Below, piece by piece: positions 1 through 6,905 of a DNA stretch of 14,110 nt. The notes beneath the pieces are model-generated. The model was not told where the DNA came from. It saw only the letters and a list, made by a program, of their open reading frames with translations, and searched no databases. A program made the position numbers and the translations under genes. Source of the DNA: Acidobacteriota bacterium (GTDB lineage Bacteria > Acidobacteriota > Thermoanaerobaculia > UBA5066); NCBI GenBank assembly GCA_016789625.1, contig JAEUQS010000517.1:1-14110 (forward strand), read 5' to 3'. Every line of letters starts with the position of its first letter. Within the stretch, counting starts at the first letter, position 1.

Positions 1-224
1 CCTCGGCCCGCAAGGCCGCGAAAGCCGCGATCGACGGGGTCTCGAAGAGGAACCCCCACGCGCTCGTGGCGCTCGCGGAGGTCCTCCTCTCCCTTCCGGC
101 CCCGCACCGCGACGCGGCGGCGGCGCTCGACGCCGCCCGCCGCGCCGACGCCCTGACGTTCGGCGCGGACGAGGACGTGAAGCGCGTTCTCGCCGAAGCC
201 CAGAAAGCCCAGCCGGCGTCCTGA
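1..224 (+). CDS. 3' end of an unrecognised helical (TPR-like) protein
   Basis: Only the last 73 codons are present; the first complete codon begins at base 3 and the TGA stop is at 222-224. The visible tail is rich in Ala, Arg and Asp. It reads as amphipathic helices, with a segment of the type NPHALVALAEVLL followed by a second helix (AAALDAARRADAL) and a third ending in a short polar tail. This arrangement resembles the end of a TPR or similar helical-repeat protein, but no diagnostic motif is visible and I do not recognise the family. It converges on the minus-strand membrane protein gene, leaving only five bases between the two stop codons and no terminator hairpin between them. The reading frame is supported by codon usage (G/C at third positions) like that of neighbouring genes. 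No function is assigned. Confidence 0.6.
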   Translation, partial: SARKAAKAAIDGVSKRNPHALVALAEVLLSLPAPHRDAAAALDAARRADALTFGADEDVKRVLAEAQKAQPAS

Positions 225-229
225 CCGGC

Positions 230-1150
230 TCAGCCGGGAGAAGCGAGGCGGGGAAGCGGCGTGGGAACCGGCCGGCGCAGCCTCTCGAAGGCCGAGAGGG
301 AGCCGAGCTGGGCCACGTGGGCGAAGGCCACGAGGAGAAAGCCGATCTGCCTCACGACGACGAGTCCCGTCGTCCCGGCGTTCGTCTGCGGGTTCATCGC
401 CACGCCGAGACGCGTGAACACGGTTTGCAGAATCGCCACCACGATCAGCCAGAACAGGACGATCGCGGCCGCCGCGACGCGCGCGCCGGCGACCCTGCGG
501 CCGGCCAGGCGGCTCGCGCCACGGCCCGTGCTCGCCGCGTTCTGCGCGAGGAGCGCGCGGGCCACGTCGAACCGCGCGCGGCGCACGAGAAAGACCGCGA
601 GCGCGGCGAGGACGCCCCAGAGAATGGCTGCGTTCGTGAAGCCGTTGTTGGGGGGCGCGTCCTTGCCGGGCAGCTCGTAGAGGATCCAGGCCGGGAGCCC
701 GGCCACGAGGAGGAGCCAGGCGGCCGTGCCGACGCCGAACCGGAAGAACGCGCCGAACGTCTTCGGGAAGAGCGCGACGCCTTCGATGACCGCGCGGCGC
801 ATCGAGCCCTGCACGAGGCCCTGCTGGAGCGTCCGGAGGATGCCGGTCGAGAGGACGAGGGAGAGGAGGGCGAAGAGGAGGATTCCCGCGGGAATGGCTG
901 CGAAGGCCGGACCGAGCCCCTCCTGGATGCCCGCCAGCATGCCGACGAAGGCGTCGCCGTCCCAGCCGGCCAGCAGGCGCTCGCCGAACGGGCTGCCGTC
1001 TACGGCGCGGACCAGGCCGCTGAGCGGCCGGAGCGCGAGCGACGAGGAGACGAAGAGGGTGATCCAGAGCAGGACGCTGAGCCGGTAGTGGCGGGCCGCG
1101 AGACGGACCCCCTCGGCGACGGAACGGGTGAAGAGATTCACGGCTGGCAC
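230..1150 (-). CDS. Six-helix integral membrane protein of unknown function
   Basis: A 306-residue protein with about six hydrophobic segments, near residues 22-42, 82-103, 136-157, 171-190, 224-246 and 261-283. This makes it an inner-membrane protein with no obvious enzymatic motif. A short soluble stretch with many Arg/Ala residues lies between segments 4 and 5 (about 190-222), and the C-terminus is a Pro/Arg-rich tail. The start is GTG at 1150, one base after the TGA stop of the upstream M1 peptidase gene. The pair is therefore almost certainly one transcript with translational coupling; no good independent Shine-Dalgarno precedes the GTG. The coupling suggests a function related to the exported peptidase, but nothing in the sequence says what. 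I do not recognise the family; it could be a small permease-like or envelope-stress membrane protein. The call as a real membrane protein is confident, its role is unknown. Confidence 0.82.
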   Translation of the reverse strand: MPAVNLFTRSVAEGVRLAARHYRLSVLLWITLFVSSSLALRPLSGLVRAVDGSPFGERLLAGWDGDAFVGMLAGIQEGLGPAFAAIPAGILLFALLSLVLSTGILRTLQQGLVQGSMRRAVIEGVALFPKTFGAFFRFGVGTAAWLLLVAGLPAWILYELPGKDAPPNNGFTNAAILWGVLAALAVFLVRRARFDVARALLAQNAASTGRGASRLAGRRVAGARVAAAAIVLFWLIVVAILQTVFTRLGVAMNPQTNAGTTGLVVVRQIGFLLVAFAHVAQLGSLSAFERLRRPVPTPLPRLASPG

Positions 1151-1151
1151 C

Positions 1152-3233
1152 TCAGAACGCGGACCAGAGGGACGAGAGGACGATGTCCAGCCCGTGCTTC
1201 AGATACGTCGACACCTTCCGGGCCGCCGACGGGCTCCGGTCTGCTTCGAGCCGCTTCAGGTTGTTCATGGGATTGCGGTCGAGGAGGAGTTTGTGCGCGG
1301 GATCGACCTCGACCCGCGCGAGCTTCGACGAGGACTCGACGACGAGCCTCAGCCACCGATTCCCGGCGGCCAGCGGACGCGTCAGCGTCTGGCCGTTCTC
1401 GAACGTGAGGAGCACGTCCGTCGGAACGCCGATCTCTCCGTCCCGGATCACCCGGACGGCGGAAACGAAGCGTCTTCCCTTGTCGTCCGGATCGCGGCTC
1501 TTCTTCTTCCCTGCGGTTTCGTCGAACCCCACGGCCTTCCTCGTGTCGTCGAACCCCACGAAGTCCTCGGCGCGGGTCGTCGAGGCCGAAGAGACGCGGA
1601 CGTCGAAAAAGCCCCGGCCGTAGAACGTCTGGTCGATCAGCCCCCGGATGATCGCGGGCTCTTCCGCCTGGGACAGGATCGCGTCGAAGAAGTCCTCCGA
1701 CGTCGGGTGGTCGTAGCGCCAACGCTCCGCGTACGCGCGGAGGCCGCGGAAGAACCGCTCCTCGCCCATCAGGCGCCTCATCTGCTCGATGACGGCGCCG
1801 GAGCGGAAATACGAGTTGTTCCCGTAGGAGCCTCCGCTCACGTATCCCCATGAGCTCTGGACGATGGGGTCGGGCTCCTGCTTCTTCGCGACGCTCGGCA
1901 CCATGACGCCGCGGGTACTGAATCCGAGCCCGAGGGGGAACTCGAGGTCGTACTTCCAGCGGCGGTCCACGATCTCCCACTCGGTGAACGTGTTGATCCC
2001 CTCGTCCATCCAGCTTTCCTCGAACTCGTTCGAGGCGACCATGCCGTACCAGTAGCCGTGGCCGTACTCGTGGACCGTGACGACCTCGAGGAACTTCATT
2101 CCCACCAGCGGCCCGCTGTTGAAGAAGCGGCTCGTGCCGCCCGTGTAGAGCGTCTGGTATTCCATGCCGCCCGAGCCGATGCCGTCCTCGGGAGGATCCA
2201 CGATGGAGATGTGCTCGTAGGGATACGGAAAGGCCCAGAGCCCGAGCCAGGTGAGCGACCACTTCTGGGCGTCGTGGTAACGGTGCAGCTGGGGTTTGTG
2301 GTCGGGCTGACCGTAGACCGAGATCTTGACGGGCCGCATGCCCCGGAGGAGGTCTTCCTTGGACCGGCCGAGCGTCCTGGCGGCCCGCTCGATCTCGGCC
2401 GCGGGAAGGTCCCTCGCCGGGTCCCACACGCTCTCGCTCACCACGAACCTCGGGTCCGCGGCCCAGGCGAAGTCGTGGACGTTCGCGAGCTCGTACCGGA
2501 GCGTCTTCTTGTCGCCCTGCTTCGTCTCGCCCGTCCACGTGCCCGCGGAAGCGACGACGAATTTCTCGGGAACGGTGATCGACACGTGGTAGTCGCCGAA
2601 GTTCGCGTAGAACTCGCTGTTGGCGTGGTACTGGTGGCAGTTCCAGCCCGAGGTCTTCCGCCGCCGCATCCCGGCCGGCTCGTAGACCCCGATCTTCGGG
2701 AACCACTGACCGATGAAGAAGTAGTCGCGCACGTACCCGGCACGGGCGTAGACCTTCGGCACCTTCGAGATCCAGTCCATGGTGAGCGTGACGGTCTCTC
2801 CGGGCCCGACCGGCGTCTCGAGAGGAAGGACCCACACGGTACGGTCGTCCGGGTTGCCGTCGTCGGGGGAGTCGAAGCGCCCGCGGGCCAGCACGTCCGC
2901 GCCGCCGATCTGGACCTTGGTGAGGTCGATGCGCCCCCAGCCCCCTTCGGTATCGGCCTGGTCGTCGCGAAGCTGCCCGCCCGATTCCTTGAAGAACGTG
3001 GAGCGGTTGTTCCGGAACGCGTTCCAGTAGAGATGGAAACGCAGCTCCGAAACGGGCTCGGGCGCGGGGTTCGTCCACTTCAGGGTCTGGGCTCCCGTGA
3101 GGGTTTTCGTGGCCGGATCCAGCGTCACCCGGATGTCGTAGTCGACGAGCTTGCGCGGCGCGTCGAGAGCGAAAAGGGGAGCGGCGGCCGTCAGGGCGAT
3201 CCAAATGGAATGCCTCAGGAGTCTTGTTTTCAT
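1152..3233 (-). CDS. Exported M1-family zinc metallopeptidase (aminopeptidase N-like)
   Basis: Predicted 693-residue zinc peptidase of the gluzincin clan. The zinc site is HEYGH at residues 388-392, with the third ligand Glu411 in the WMDEG motif. The spacing HExxH-18-E is that of M1 enzymes. The substrate-binding GxMEN-type loop appears as GGMEY at 355-359, and Tyr475 (in NSYFRSGA) is a candidate transition-state tyrosine. The N-terminus (MKTRLLRHSIWIALTAAAPLF) looks like a cleavable signal peptide, so it should act in the periplasm or outside the cell. The start is set at ATG 3233, with AGAGG four bases upstream. The frame stays open to 3353, but that extension lacks signal-peptide character and runs through the intergenic region. 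HEYGH replaces the usual HELxH of aminopeptidase N. The membrane protein gene follows one base after its stop. Peptide substrates cannot be told from sequence. Confidence 0.9.
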   Translation of the reverse strand: MKTRLLRHSIWIALTAAAPLFALDAPRKLVDYDIRVTLDPATKTLTGAQTLKWTNPAPEPVSELRFHLYWNAFRNNRSTFFKESGGQLRDDQADTEGGWGRIDLTKVQIGGADVLARGRFDSPDDGNPDDRTVWVLPLETPVGPGETVTLTMDWISKVPKVYARAGYVRDYFFIGQWFPKIGVYEPAGMRRRKTSGWNCHQYHANSEFYANFGDYHVSITVPEKFVVASAGTWTGETKQGDKKTLRYELANVHDFAWAADPRFVVSESVWDPARDLPAAEIERAARTLGRSKEDLLRGMRPVKISVYGQPDHKPQLHRYHDAQKWSLTWLGLWAFPYPYEHISIVDPPEDGIGSGGMEYQTLYTGGTSRFFNSGPLVGMKFLEVVTVHEYGHGYWYGMVASNEFEESWMDEGINTFTEWEIVDRRWKYDLEFPLGLGFSTRGVMVPSVAKKQEPDPIVQSSWGYVSGGSYGNNSYFRSGAVIEQMRRLMGEERFFRGLRAYAERWRYDHPTSEDFFDAILSQAEEPAIIRGLIDQTFYGRGFFDVRVSSASTTRAEDFVGFDDTRKAVGFDETAGKKKSRDPDDKGRRFVSAVRVIRDGEIGVPTDVLLTFENGQTLTRPLAAGNRWLRLVVESSSKLARVEVDPAHKLLLDRNPMNNLKRLEADRSPSAARKVSTYLKHGLDIVLSSLWSAF

Positions 3234-3236
3234 CAG

Positions 3237-3242
3237 CCCTCT
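3237..3242 (-). promoter_or_regulatory. Ribosome binding site of the M1 peptidase gene
   Basis: On the minus strand the bases read AGAGGG, with the AGAGG core four bases from ATG 3233. This Shine-Dalgarno, together with the signal peptide that follows, decides the start against the longer open frame reaching 3353. Confidence 0.55.
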
Positions 3243-3257
3243 GGTTTTGATCCTGGG

Positions 3258-3272
3258 GTTTGCGGCGCAAAC
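3258..3272. promoter_or_regulatory. Inverted repeat in divergent intergenic region (operator or leader hairpin)
   Basis: Perfect six-base arms GTTTGC and GCAAAC are separated by GGC. It lies 25-39 bases upstream of the peptidase start, inside the likely 5' leader of that gene and about 90 bases from the oppositely oriented SDR gene. It could be a hairpin in the peptidase mRNA or an operator half-site pair. No known regulator motif is recognised. Confidence 0.35.
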
Positions 3273-3292
3273 TCTCGACGCCCCCGGGCCTC

Positions 3293-3308
3293 CGGAACGA
3301 GAGTTCCG
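3293..3308. promoter_or_regulatory. Second inverted repeat in divergent intergenic region
   Basis: Perfect six-base arms CGGAAC and GTTCCG flank a GAGA spacer. It sits near the middle of the 128-base region shared by the divergent peptidase and SDR genes, a position suited to an operator acting on one or both promoters. A TATTCT hexamer on the minus strand (3336 to 3331) is a possible -10 box for the peptidase, but no convincing -35 accompanies it. Confidence 0.35.
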
Positions 3309-3347
3309 TGGATCGAGTTCGGGACAGCGGAGAATAAGGCCTTCCGC

Positions 3348-3353
3348 TACCAT
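3348..3353 (+). promoter_or_regulatory. Candidate -10 box (TACCAT) for the SDR gene, leaderless type
   Basis: The hexamer TACCAT ends eight bases before ATG 3362, which has no Shine-Dalgarno. If it is a -10 element, transcription would begin at or next to the start codon. The same TACCAT hexamer precedes the last gene of the window by seven bases. No clear -35 hexamer is visible. Confidence 0.3.
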
Positions 3354-3361
3354 GCCGGCCG

Positions 3362-4351
3362 ATGGCGCCGCCCCTTCCGCTCGTGGCCGTGACCGGCGGA
3401 ACCGGTTTCGTCGGGAGCCACATCGTCGAGGCGCTTCTCGCCACGGGCACCCGGGTGAGAGCGCTCGTCCGCCGGCCCGAGAAACCGGGCTGGCTGAAGG
3501 GGCTCGACGTCGAGGTCCACCCCGGCGACGTCTGCGACTCCAGCTCCCTGGCGGCTCTCGTGAAGGGCGCCGACGCGGTCGTCCACGTGGCCGGAAAGAC
3601 CTCCGCCCGGGACCTCACCGAGTACCTGGCCGCGAACGCCGGAGGCGTGAAGAACGTCGCGGAGGTCGTGAGAGCCGTGGCGCCCGGGGCGCACGTCGTC
3701 CTCATCTCGTCCCAGGCCGCGGCCGGCCCCGCGATCAACGGAGTCGCGCGACGGACGGAGGACGCAGAGGGGCCGGTGTCCTCGTACGGTCGCTCGAAGC
3801 TGGAGGGGGAGCGTGAGCTGCGGAAGGTCGCCGGCCTCAAATACACGATCCTTCGCCCGGGCGCGGTCTACGGCCCGCGGGAGGCGGAGATCCGGGATCT
3901 CTTCGTCGCGGCCTCGCGGGGAATCGTCCCCGTCCTGGCGGGCGGAAGACCGCGGGTCCAGCTGATCTACGCTCTGGACGTCGCCGCCGCGGTTCTCGGT
4001 GCCCTGAAACGGGGCGGCCGCGGGGAGTCGTTCTTCCTGGCGCACCCCGAGGTGCTCGACTACCGCCTCATCGCCGACACCCTGGCGGGTCTCCGCAGCC
4101 CGAGAGCGCGCACCGTCCCGGTGCCGGCTGGGTTGATCCGGGCGGCCGGAGTCCTCGTGGGGGCGGTTTCCTCCTTCGGCAAGGGCCCCCCGGTCTTCAA
4201 CCGGGAAAAGGCCGGAGAGATGCTCCAGCCGGGCTGGCTCTGCGACGTCGAACCCGCTCGCCAGGCGCTCGGCGACCCGTTCCAGACCACGTTCGCTTCG
4301 GGCTCGAAGCTCACCTGGGACTGGTACCGGGCGAACGGGATCCTCCGATAG
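3362..4351 (+). CDS. Extended-SDR NAD(P)-dependent oxidoreductase, possible ceramide/ketosphinganine reductase
   Basis: A 329-residue Rossmann protein of the epimerase/dehydratase (extended SDR) superfamily. The dinucleotide motif TGGTGFVG is at residues 11-18, an acidic GDVCD turn at 55-59, Ser116/Ser117 in the catalytic serine region (LISSQ) and the YxxxK pair at Tyr142/Lys146. The RPGAVYGP segment (165-172) is typical of epimerase-like members, and the divergent C-terminal third would form the substrate pocket. Known: in Caulobacter the reductase of ceramide synthesis (CerR) is an epimerase-type SDR of similar size encoded near SPT. Inferred: as the gene directly before SPT, this protein may reduce the 3-keto group. 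It has 119 bases and a possible separate promoter between it and SPT, so co-transcription is uncertain. A sugar epimerase or hopanoid/isoprenoid-type SDR remains possible. No Shine-Dalgarno precedes the ATG. Confidence 0.8.
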   Translation: MAPPLPLVAVTGGTGFVGSHIVEALLATGTRVRALVRRPEKPGWLKGLDVEVHPGDVCDSSSLAALVKGADAVVHVAGKTSARDLTEYLAANAGGVKNVAEVVRAVAPGAHVVLISSQAAAGPAINGVARRTEDAEGPVSSYGRSKLEGERELRKVAGLKYTILRPGAVYGPREAEIRDLFVAASRGIVPVLAGGRPRVQLIYALDVAAAVLGALKRGGRGESFFLAHPEVLDYRLIADTLAGLRSPRARTVPVPAGLIRAAGVLVGAVSSFGKGPPVFNREKAGEMLQPGWLCDVEPARQALGDPFQTTFASGSKLTWDWYRANGILR

Positions 4352-4376
4352 TGGAAGTTGAAGGCTCGGTGAAAAG

Positions 4377-4402
4377 TTGACGAAGATCACGGGTGGTAAC
4401 AT
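4377..4402 (+). promoter_or_regulatory. Candidate promoter of the SPT operon
   Basis: TTGACG (4377-4382) and TAACAT (4397-4402) resemble -35 and -10 hexamers. The 14-base spacer is shorter than the usual 16-18, so the pairing is doubtful and the -10 might work with another upstream contact. The position, shortly after the SDR stop and about 70 bases before the SPT start, fits a promoter for SPT and the acyltransferase. Confidence 0.35.
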
Positions 4403-4408
4403 CCACCC
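4391..4408. promoter_or_regulatory. Perfect inverted repeat centred on the candidate SPT -10 box
   Basis: GGGTGG and CCACCC arms flank TAACAT exactly, so the putative -10 hexamer is the spacer of a six-base-arm inverted repeat. A protein bound here would block RNA polymerase, making this the best operator candidate in the window. Chance palindromes of this size do occur in GC-rich DNA. Confidence 0.4.
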
Positions 4409-4411
4409 TTC

Positions 4412-4483
4412 ATGGGCACCCAAGGCCCTTTATTACCCCGCCGTCTGCGGGTCCTGAGTGGAGGAACGAGATGCGAGCTTTGA
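4412..4483 (+). CDS. Possible 23-codon upstream ORF overlapping the SPT start
   Basis: ATG at 4412 opens a 23-residue frame (beginning MGTQGPLLPRRLRV) that ends with TGA at 4481-4483, thirteen bases inside the SPT coding region and in another frame. It starts nine bases after the TAACAT hexamer and has no Shine-Dalgarno, so it could be translated from a leaderless end of the transcript. It contains a small CCCGC/GCGGG hairpin (4437-4451), and its own codons include the SPT Shine-Dalgarno. This would let its translation affect SPT initiation. It may equally be a chance frame. Confidence 0.2.
   Translation: MGTQGPLLPRRLRVLSGGTRCEL
4437..4451 (+). promoter_or_regulatory. Small hairpin in the SPT leader
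   Basis: Arms CCCGC and GCGGG enclose a CGTCT loop, ending eight bases before the GGAGG Shine-Dalgarno of SPT. It leaves the ribosome binding site exposed. It is short, and I propose no specific mechanism. Confidence 0.25.
4460..4464 (+). promoter_or_regulatory. Strong Shine-Dalgarno fixing the SPT start
   Basis: GGAGG lies six bases before ATG 4471, the best ribosome binding site in the window. It excludes the upstream in-frame GTG at 4393, whose extension would read through the inverted repeat and leader. Confidence 0.8.
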
Positions 4484-5700
4484 AGCAAGTGGTTGCGGCC
4501 CCGCCGCAACGCGCGTCTCTCCTGGAAAAAGCCCGTAGATATACGGTTCCAGACGAGATTCAAAAGGCCGGGCTGTACAACTTCTTCAGGGTCCTCGAAT
4601 CGGGTCAGGATCCGGTCGTCAAGATCGAGGGTCACGAGCTGGTGATGCTGGGGTCGAACAACTACCTCGGCCTCACGTCGCACCCCCTGGTCAAGGAACG
4701 CGCCATCAAGGCCATCGAGCGCTACGGCTCGGGCTGCGCCGGGAGCCGCTTCCTGAACGGCACCCTGGACATCCACGTGGAGCTCGAGGAGCGCCTCGCC
4801 AAGTTCATGAACAAGGAAGCCTGCCTCACGTTTTCGACGGGCTTCCTCGTGAACCTGGGCGTCATCTCGAGCCTCGCCGGCAAGAACGACACGATCTACC
4901 TGGACCGGCAGGACCACGCCTGCATCTACGACGGCGCGCGGCTCGCGGTGGGCGCCGAGACCAAGAAGTTCAAGCACAACGATCCGGCGGACCTGCGGCG
5001 CCTCCTGGCCCTCAACGGCGACCGGGCCGGCAAGCTCCTCGTCGTGGACGGCGTGTTCTCGATGGAGGGCGACATCGCGCCCCTCCCGGCCTACACCCAG
5101 ATCTGCGCCGATTACGACGTCGCCCTCATGGTCGACGACGCGCACGGAGTGGGCGTCCTGGGCAAGCACGGCCGCGGCACCGCGGAGCACTTCGGCCTCG
5201 AGGACCAGACGGACGTCATCATGGGGACGTTCTCGAAGTCCCTCGCCGCCATCGGCGGCTTCGTGGTGGCCGACGCCGACGTCATCAAGTACATCAAGCA
5301 CAAGGCCCGGGCCCTGATCTTCACGGCGGCCCCGCCGCCGGCCTCGGTCGCTGCCGTGCTGGCGGCTCTCGACATCATCGAAGCGGAGCCGGAGCGCCGC
5401 GAGCGCCTCTGGGAGAACACGAGCTTCATGATGACGGGCCTCCGGGCTCTCGGCTTCGACTGCGGCGAGAGCCGGACCCCGGTGATCCCGATCGTCGTGG
5501 GCGAGGACTACACGGCCTTCCGGATGTCGAACCGCCTGCACCAGGAAGGCGTCTTCGTCAACTCGGTGGTGAGCCCGGCCTCGGCGCCGGGACGCGCCCT
5601 GATCCGCACCTCGTACATGGCGACCCACACGCGCGAGCACCTCACCATGGCCCTCGACGCGTTCCACCGGGTCGGCAAAGAGCTCGGGATCATCAGCTAG
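4471..5700 (+). CDS. spt: Serine palmitoyltransferase (alpha-oxoamine synthase family)
   Basis: A 409-residue PLP enzyme expected to condense L-serine with an acyl thioester (acyl-CoA or acyl-ACP) to 3-ketosphinganine, the first step of sphingolipid synthesis. Bacterial SPTs are soluble homodimers. Visible hallmarks are the GSNNYLGL motif (61-68), GSGCAGSRFLNGTLDIHVELE (86-106), His149 in DHACIYDG stacking on PLP, DDAHGVGVLG (222-231) with Asp222 and His225, GRGTAEHFGLE, and the PLP lysine Lys256 in GTFSKSLAAIGG. The SRFLNGTLDIHVELE and GRGTAEHFGLE segments match remembered bacterial SPT sequences better than those of biotin (BioF) or threonine-pathway (KBL) relatives. KBL, BioF and CqsA-type activities remain the alternatives. 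The YghO-like acyltransferase follows seven bases later, which supports a ceramide pathway. All family landmarks and the normal length are retained. Confidence 0.85.
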   Translation: MRALKQVVAAPPQRASLLEKARRYTVPDEIQKAGLYNFFRVLESGQDPVVKIEGHELVMLGSNNYLGLTSHPLVKERAIKAIERYGSGCAGSRFLNGTLDIHVELEERLAKFMNKEACLTFSTGFLVNLGVISSLAGKNDTIYLDRQDHACIYDGARLAVGAETKKFKHNDPADLRRLLALNGDRAGKLLVVDGVFSMEGDIAPLPAYTQICADYDVALMVDDAHGVGVLGKHGRGTAEHFGLEDQTDVIMGTFSKSLAAIGGFVVADADVIKYIKHKARALIFTAAPPPASVAAVLAALDIIEAEPERRERLWENTSFMMTGLRALGFDCGESRTPVIPIVVGEDYTAFRMSNRLHQEGVFVNSVVSPASAPGRALIRTSYMATHTREHLTMALDAFHRVGKELGIIS

Positions 5701-5707
5701 ACCCCCG

Positions 5708-6838
5708 ATGCCTGTCCTCGTTCGGTCCGTGGACGGCGGCCGGGATCTCCGCGCCTTCGTCGAGCTGCCGTACCGGCTCTACAAGGGGGACGCGGACTAC
5801 GTGCCCCCGCTCCGGGCCGACGTCCGGTTCCTCCTCGACGAGGACAAGAACCCGTTCTACAAGCACGCGCGGCGCCGGCTGTTCCTGGCCCAGCGGGACG
5901 GCCGCGTGGTGGGCCGCATCGCCGCGATCGTGGACAGCGAACACAACCACGTCCACGAGGATCGCACCGGCTTCTTCGGCTTCTTCGAGTGCGAGAACGA
6001 CCCCGAGGCCGCCAGGGCGCTGCTGGACGCGGCCTCCAGGGCCGTGGCCGAGATGCTCCCCGGATGCGACAGGCTGCGCGGACCGGTGAACCCCTCGATG
6101 AACGAGGAGGTCGGCGCGCTGGTCCCCGCCGAGAGCCGCCCCGGCCCGCCCGTTCTCATGATGACCTACAACCCGGCGTACTACCTGGACCTCTTCGCCG
6201 CCGCCGGGTTCGAGAAGGAGAAGGACCTCGTCGCGATCATCGCGCCCGTGGACGACCGCTCGTTCAAGCGGCTCATCCGCCTCTCCGACGGCGTGAAGAA
6301 GAGGGAGCCGGGCCTCACCGTACGCATCATCGACATGAGCCGCTTCGACGAGGAGCTGGCAGTCGTGAAGCACATCTACAACAAGGCCTGGGAGAAGAAC
6401 TGGGGTTTCGTGCCGATGACGGGCGAGGAGATCGACGTCATGGCCAAGAAGCTCAAGCCGCTCATCTACCCGCCGTACATCTGGTTCGCCGAGATGGACG
6501 GCAAGCCCGCGGCCTTCATGCTGGGTCTGCCGGACTACATCGAGGTCCTCATCAAGATGGGCGGCTCGCTGTTCCCGTTCGGATGGCTGAAGTTCCTCAC
6601 CGAGCGCTCGAAGATCGACCGCTGCCGCCTCATGGCGTTCGGCGTGCTCCCGGAGTTCCGCAAGAAGGGCATCGACGCCGTCCTCTACTACCACTCGATG
6701 AACGAGGGTGTGAAGAAGGGGATCAAGACCGTCGAGTTCTCGTGGATGCTCGAGGACAACCTCGAGATCCTCAAGCCGCTGGGCGTTTTCGGGGGCGAGA
6801 TCTACCGCCGCTACCGGTTGGTTTGCAGGCCAATCTGA
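5708..6838 (+). CDS. GNAT/YghO-type N-acyltransferase, candidate bacterial ceramide synthase
   Basis: A 376-residue soluble-looking protein. The acyl-CoA-binding GNAT core is visible near residues 307-329, where MAFGVLPEFRKKGIDAVLYYH has the beta-strand plus R/K-K-G-I pattern of motif A. The N-terminal part carries the conserved blocks YVPPLRADVRFLLDEDKNPFYKH (31-53) and GPVNPSMNEEVG (125-136), and the C-terminus a SWMLEDNLEILKPLG block (345-359) typical of YghO-like proteins. Known: in Caulobacter a protein of this type (CC_1154, bCerS) N-acylates the sphingoid base during ceramide synthesis. Inferred: with its ATG seven bases after the SPT stop, this gene is translated from the SPT transcript and probably makes the amide bond. 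There is no strong Shine-Dalgarno of its own, which suggests coupling. Other GNAT substrates cannot be excluded from sequence alone. Confidence 0.78.
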   Translation: MPVLVRSVDGGRDLRAFVELPYRLYKGDADYVPPLRADVRFLLDEDKNPFYKHARRRLFLAQRDGRVVGRIAAIVDSEHNHVHEDRTGFFGFFECENDPEAARALLDAASRAVAEMLPGCDRLRGPVNPSMNEEVGALVPAESRPGPPVLMMTYNPAYYLDLFAAAGFEKEKDLVAIIAPVDDRSFKRLIRLSDGVKKREPGLTVRIIDMSRFDEELAVVKHIYNKAWEKNWGFVPMTGEEIDVMAKKLKPLIYPPYIWFAEMDGKPAAFMLGLPDYIEVLIKMGGSLFPFGWLKFLTERSKIDRCRLMAFGVLPEFRKKGIDAVLYYHSMNEGVKKGIKTVEFSWMLEDNLEILKPLGVFGGEIYRRYRLVCRPI

Positions 6839-6863
6839 GCGGCTGAACGGTTATTCATTCCGG

Positions 6864-6881
6864 CCCGGCGCGCACGCCGGG
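6864..6881. repeat. Hairpin 1 of a three-hairpin array
   Basis: Perfect seven-base arms CCCGGCG and CGCCGGG enclose a CGCA loop. It begins 25 bases after the stop of the acyltransferase gene. No T-run follows on either strand, so it is not a standard intrinsic terminator, although GC-rich bacteria may use such hairpins to slow or end transcription. Confidence 0.6.
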
Positions 6882-6902
6882 ATCTCGCCAAAGGCGAGAT
6901 CC
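6880..6902. repeat. Hairpin 2 of a three-hairpin array
   Basis: The longest of the three: perfect ten-base arms GGATCTCGCC and GGCGAGATCC with an AAA loop. Its first two bases overlap the 3' arm of hairpin 1, so full pairing of both is mutually exclusive at the edge. No T-run on either strand. Confidence 0.65.
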
Positions 6903-6905
6903 TAA

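Noticed and set aside
1138..3846. A 902-codon open frame on the minus strand spanning the peptidase and the start of the SDR gene
   Set aside because: It lies out of frame over the M1 peptidase, is Arg/Pro/Gly-rich without domains, and runs antisense through the SDR start. Such long shadow frames are expected in GC-rich DNA.
4393..4470. GTG 4393 as start of SPT
   Set aside because: It would place the inverted repeat and -10-like box inside the coding region, while ATG 4471 has GGAGG at ideal spacing.
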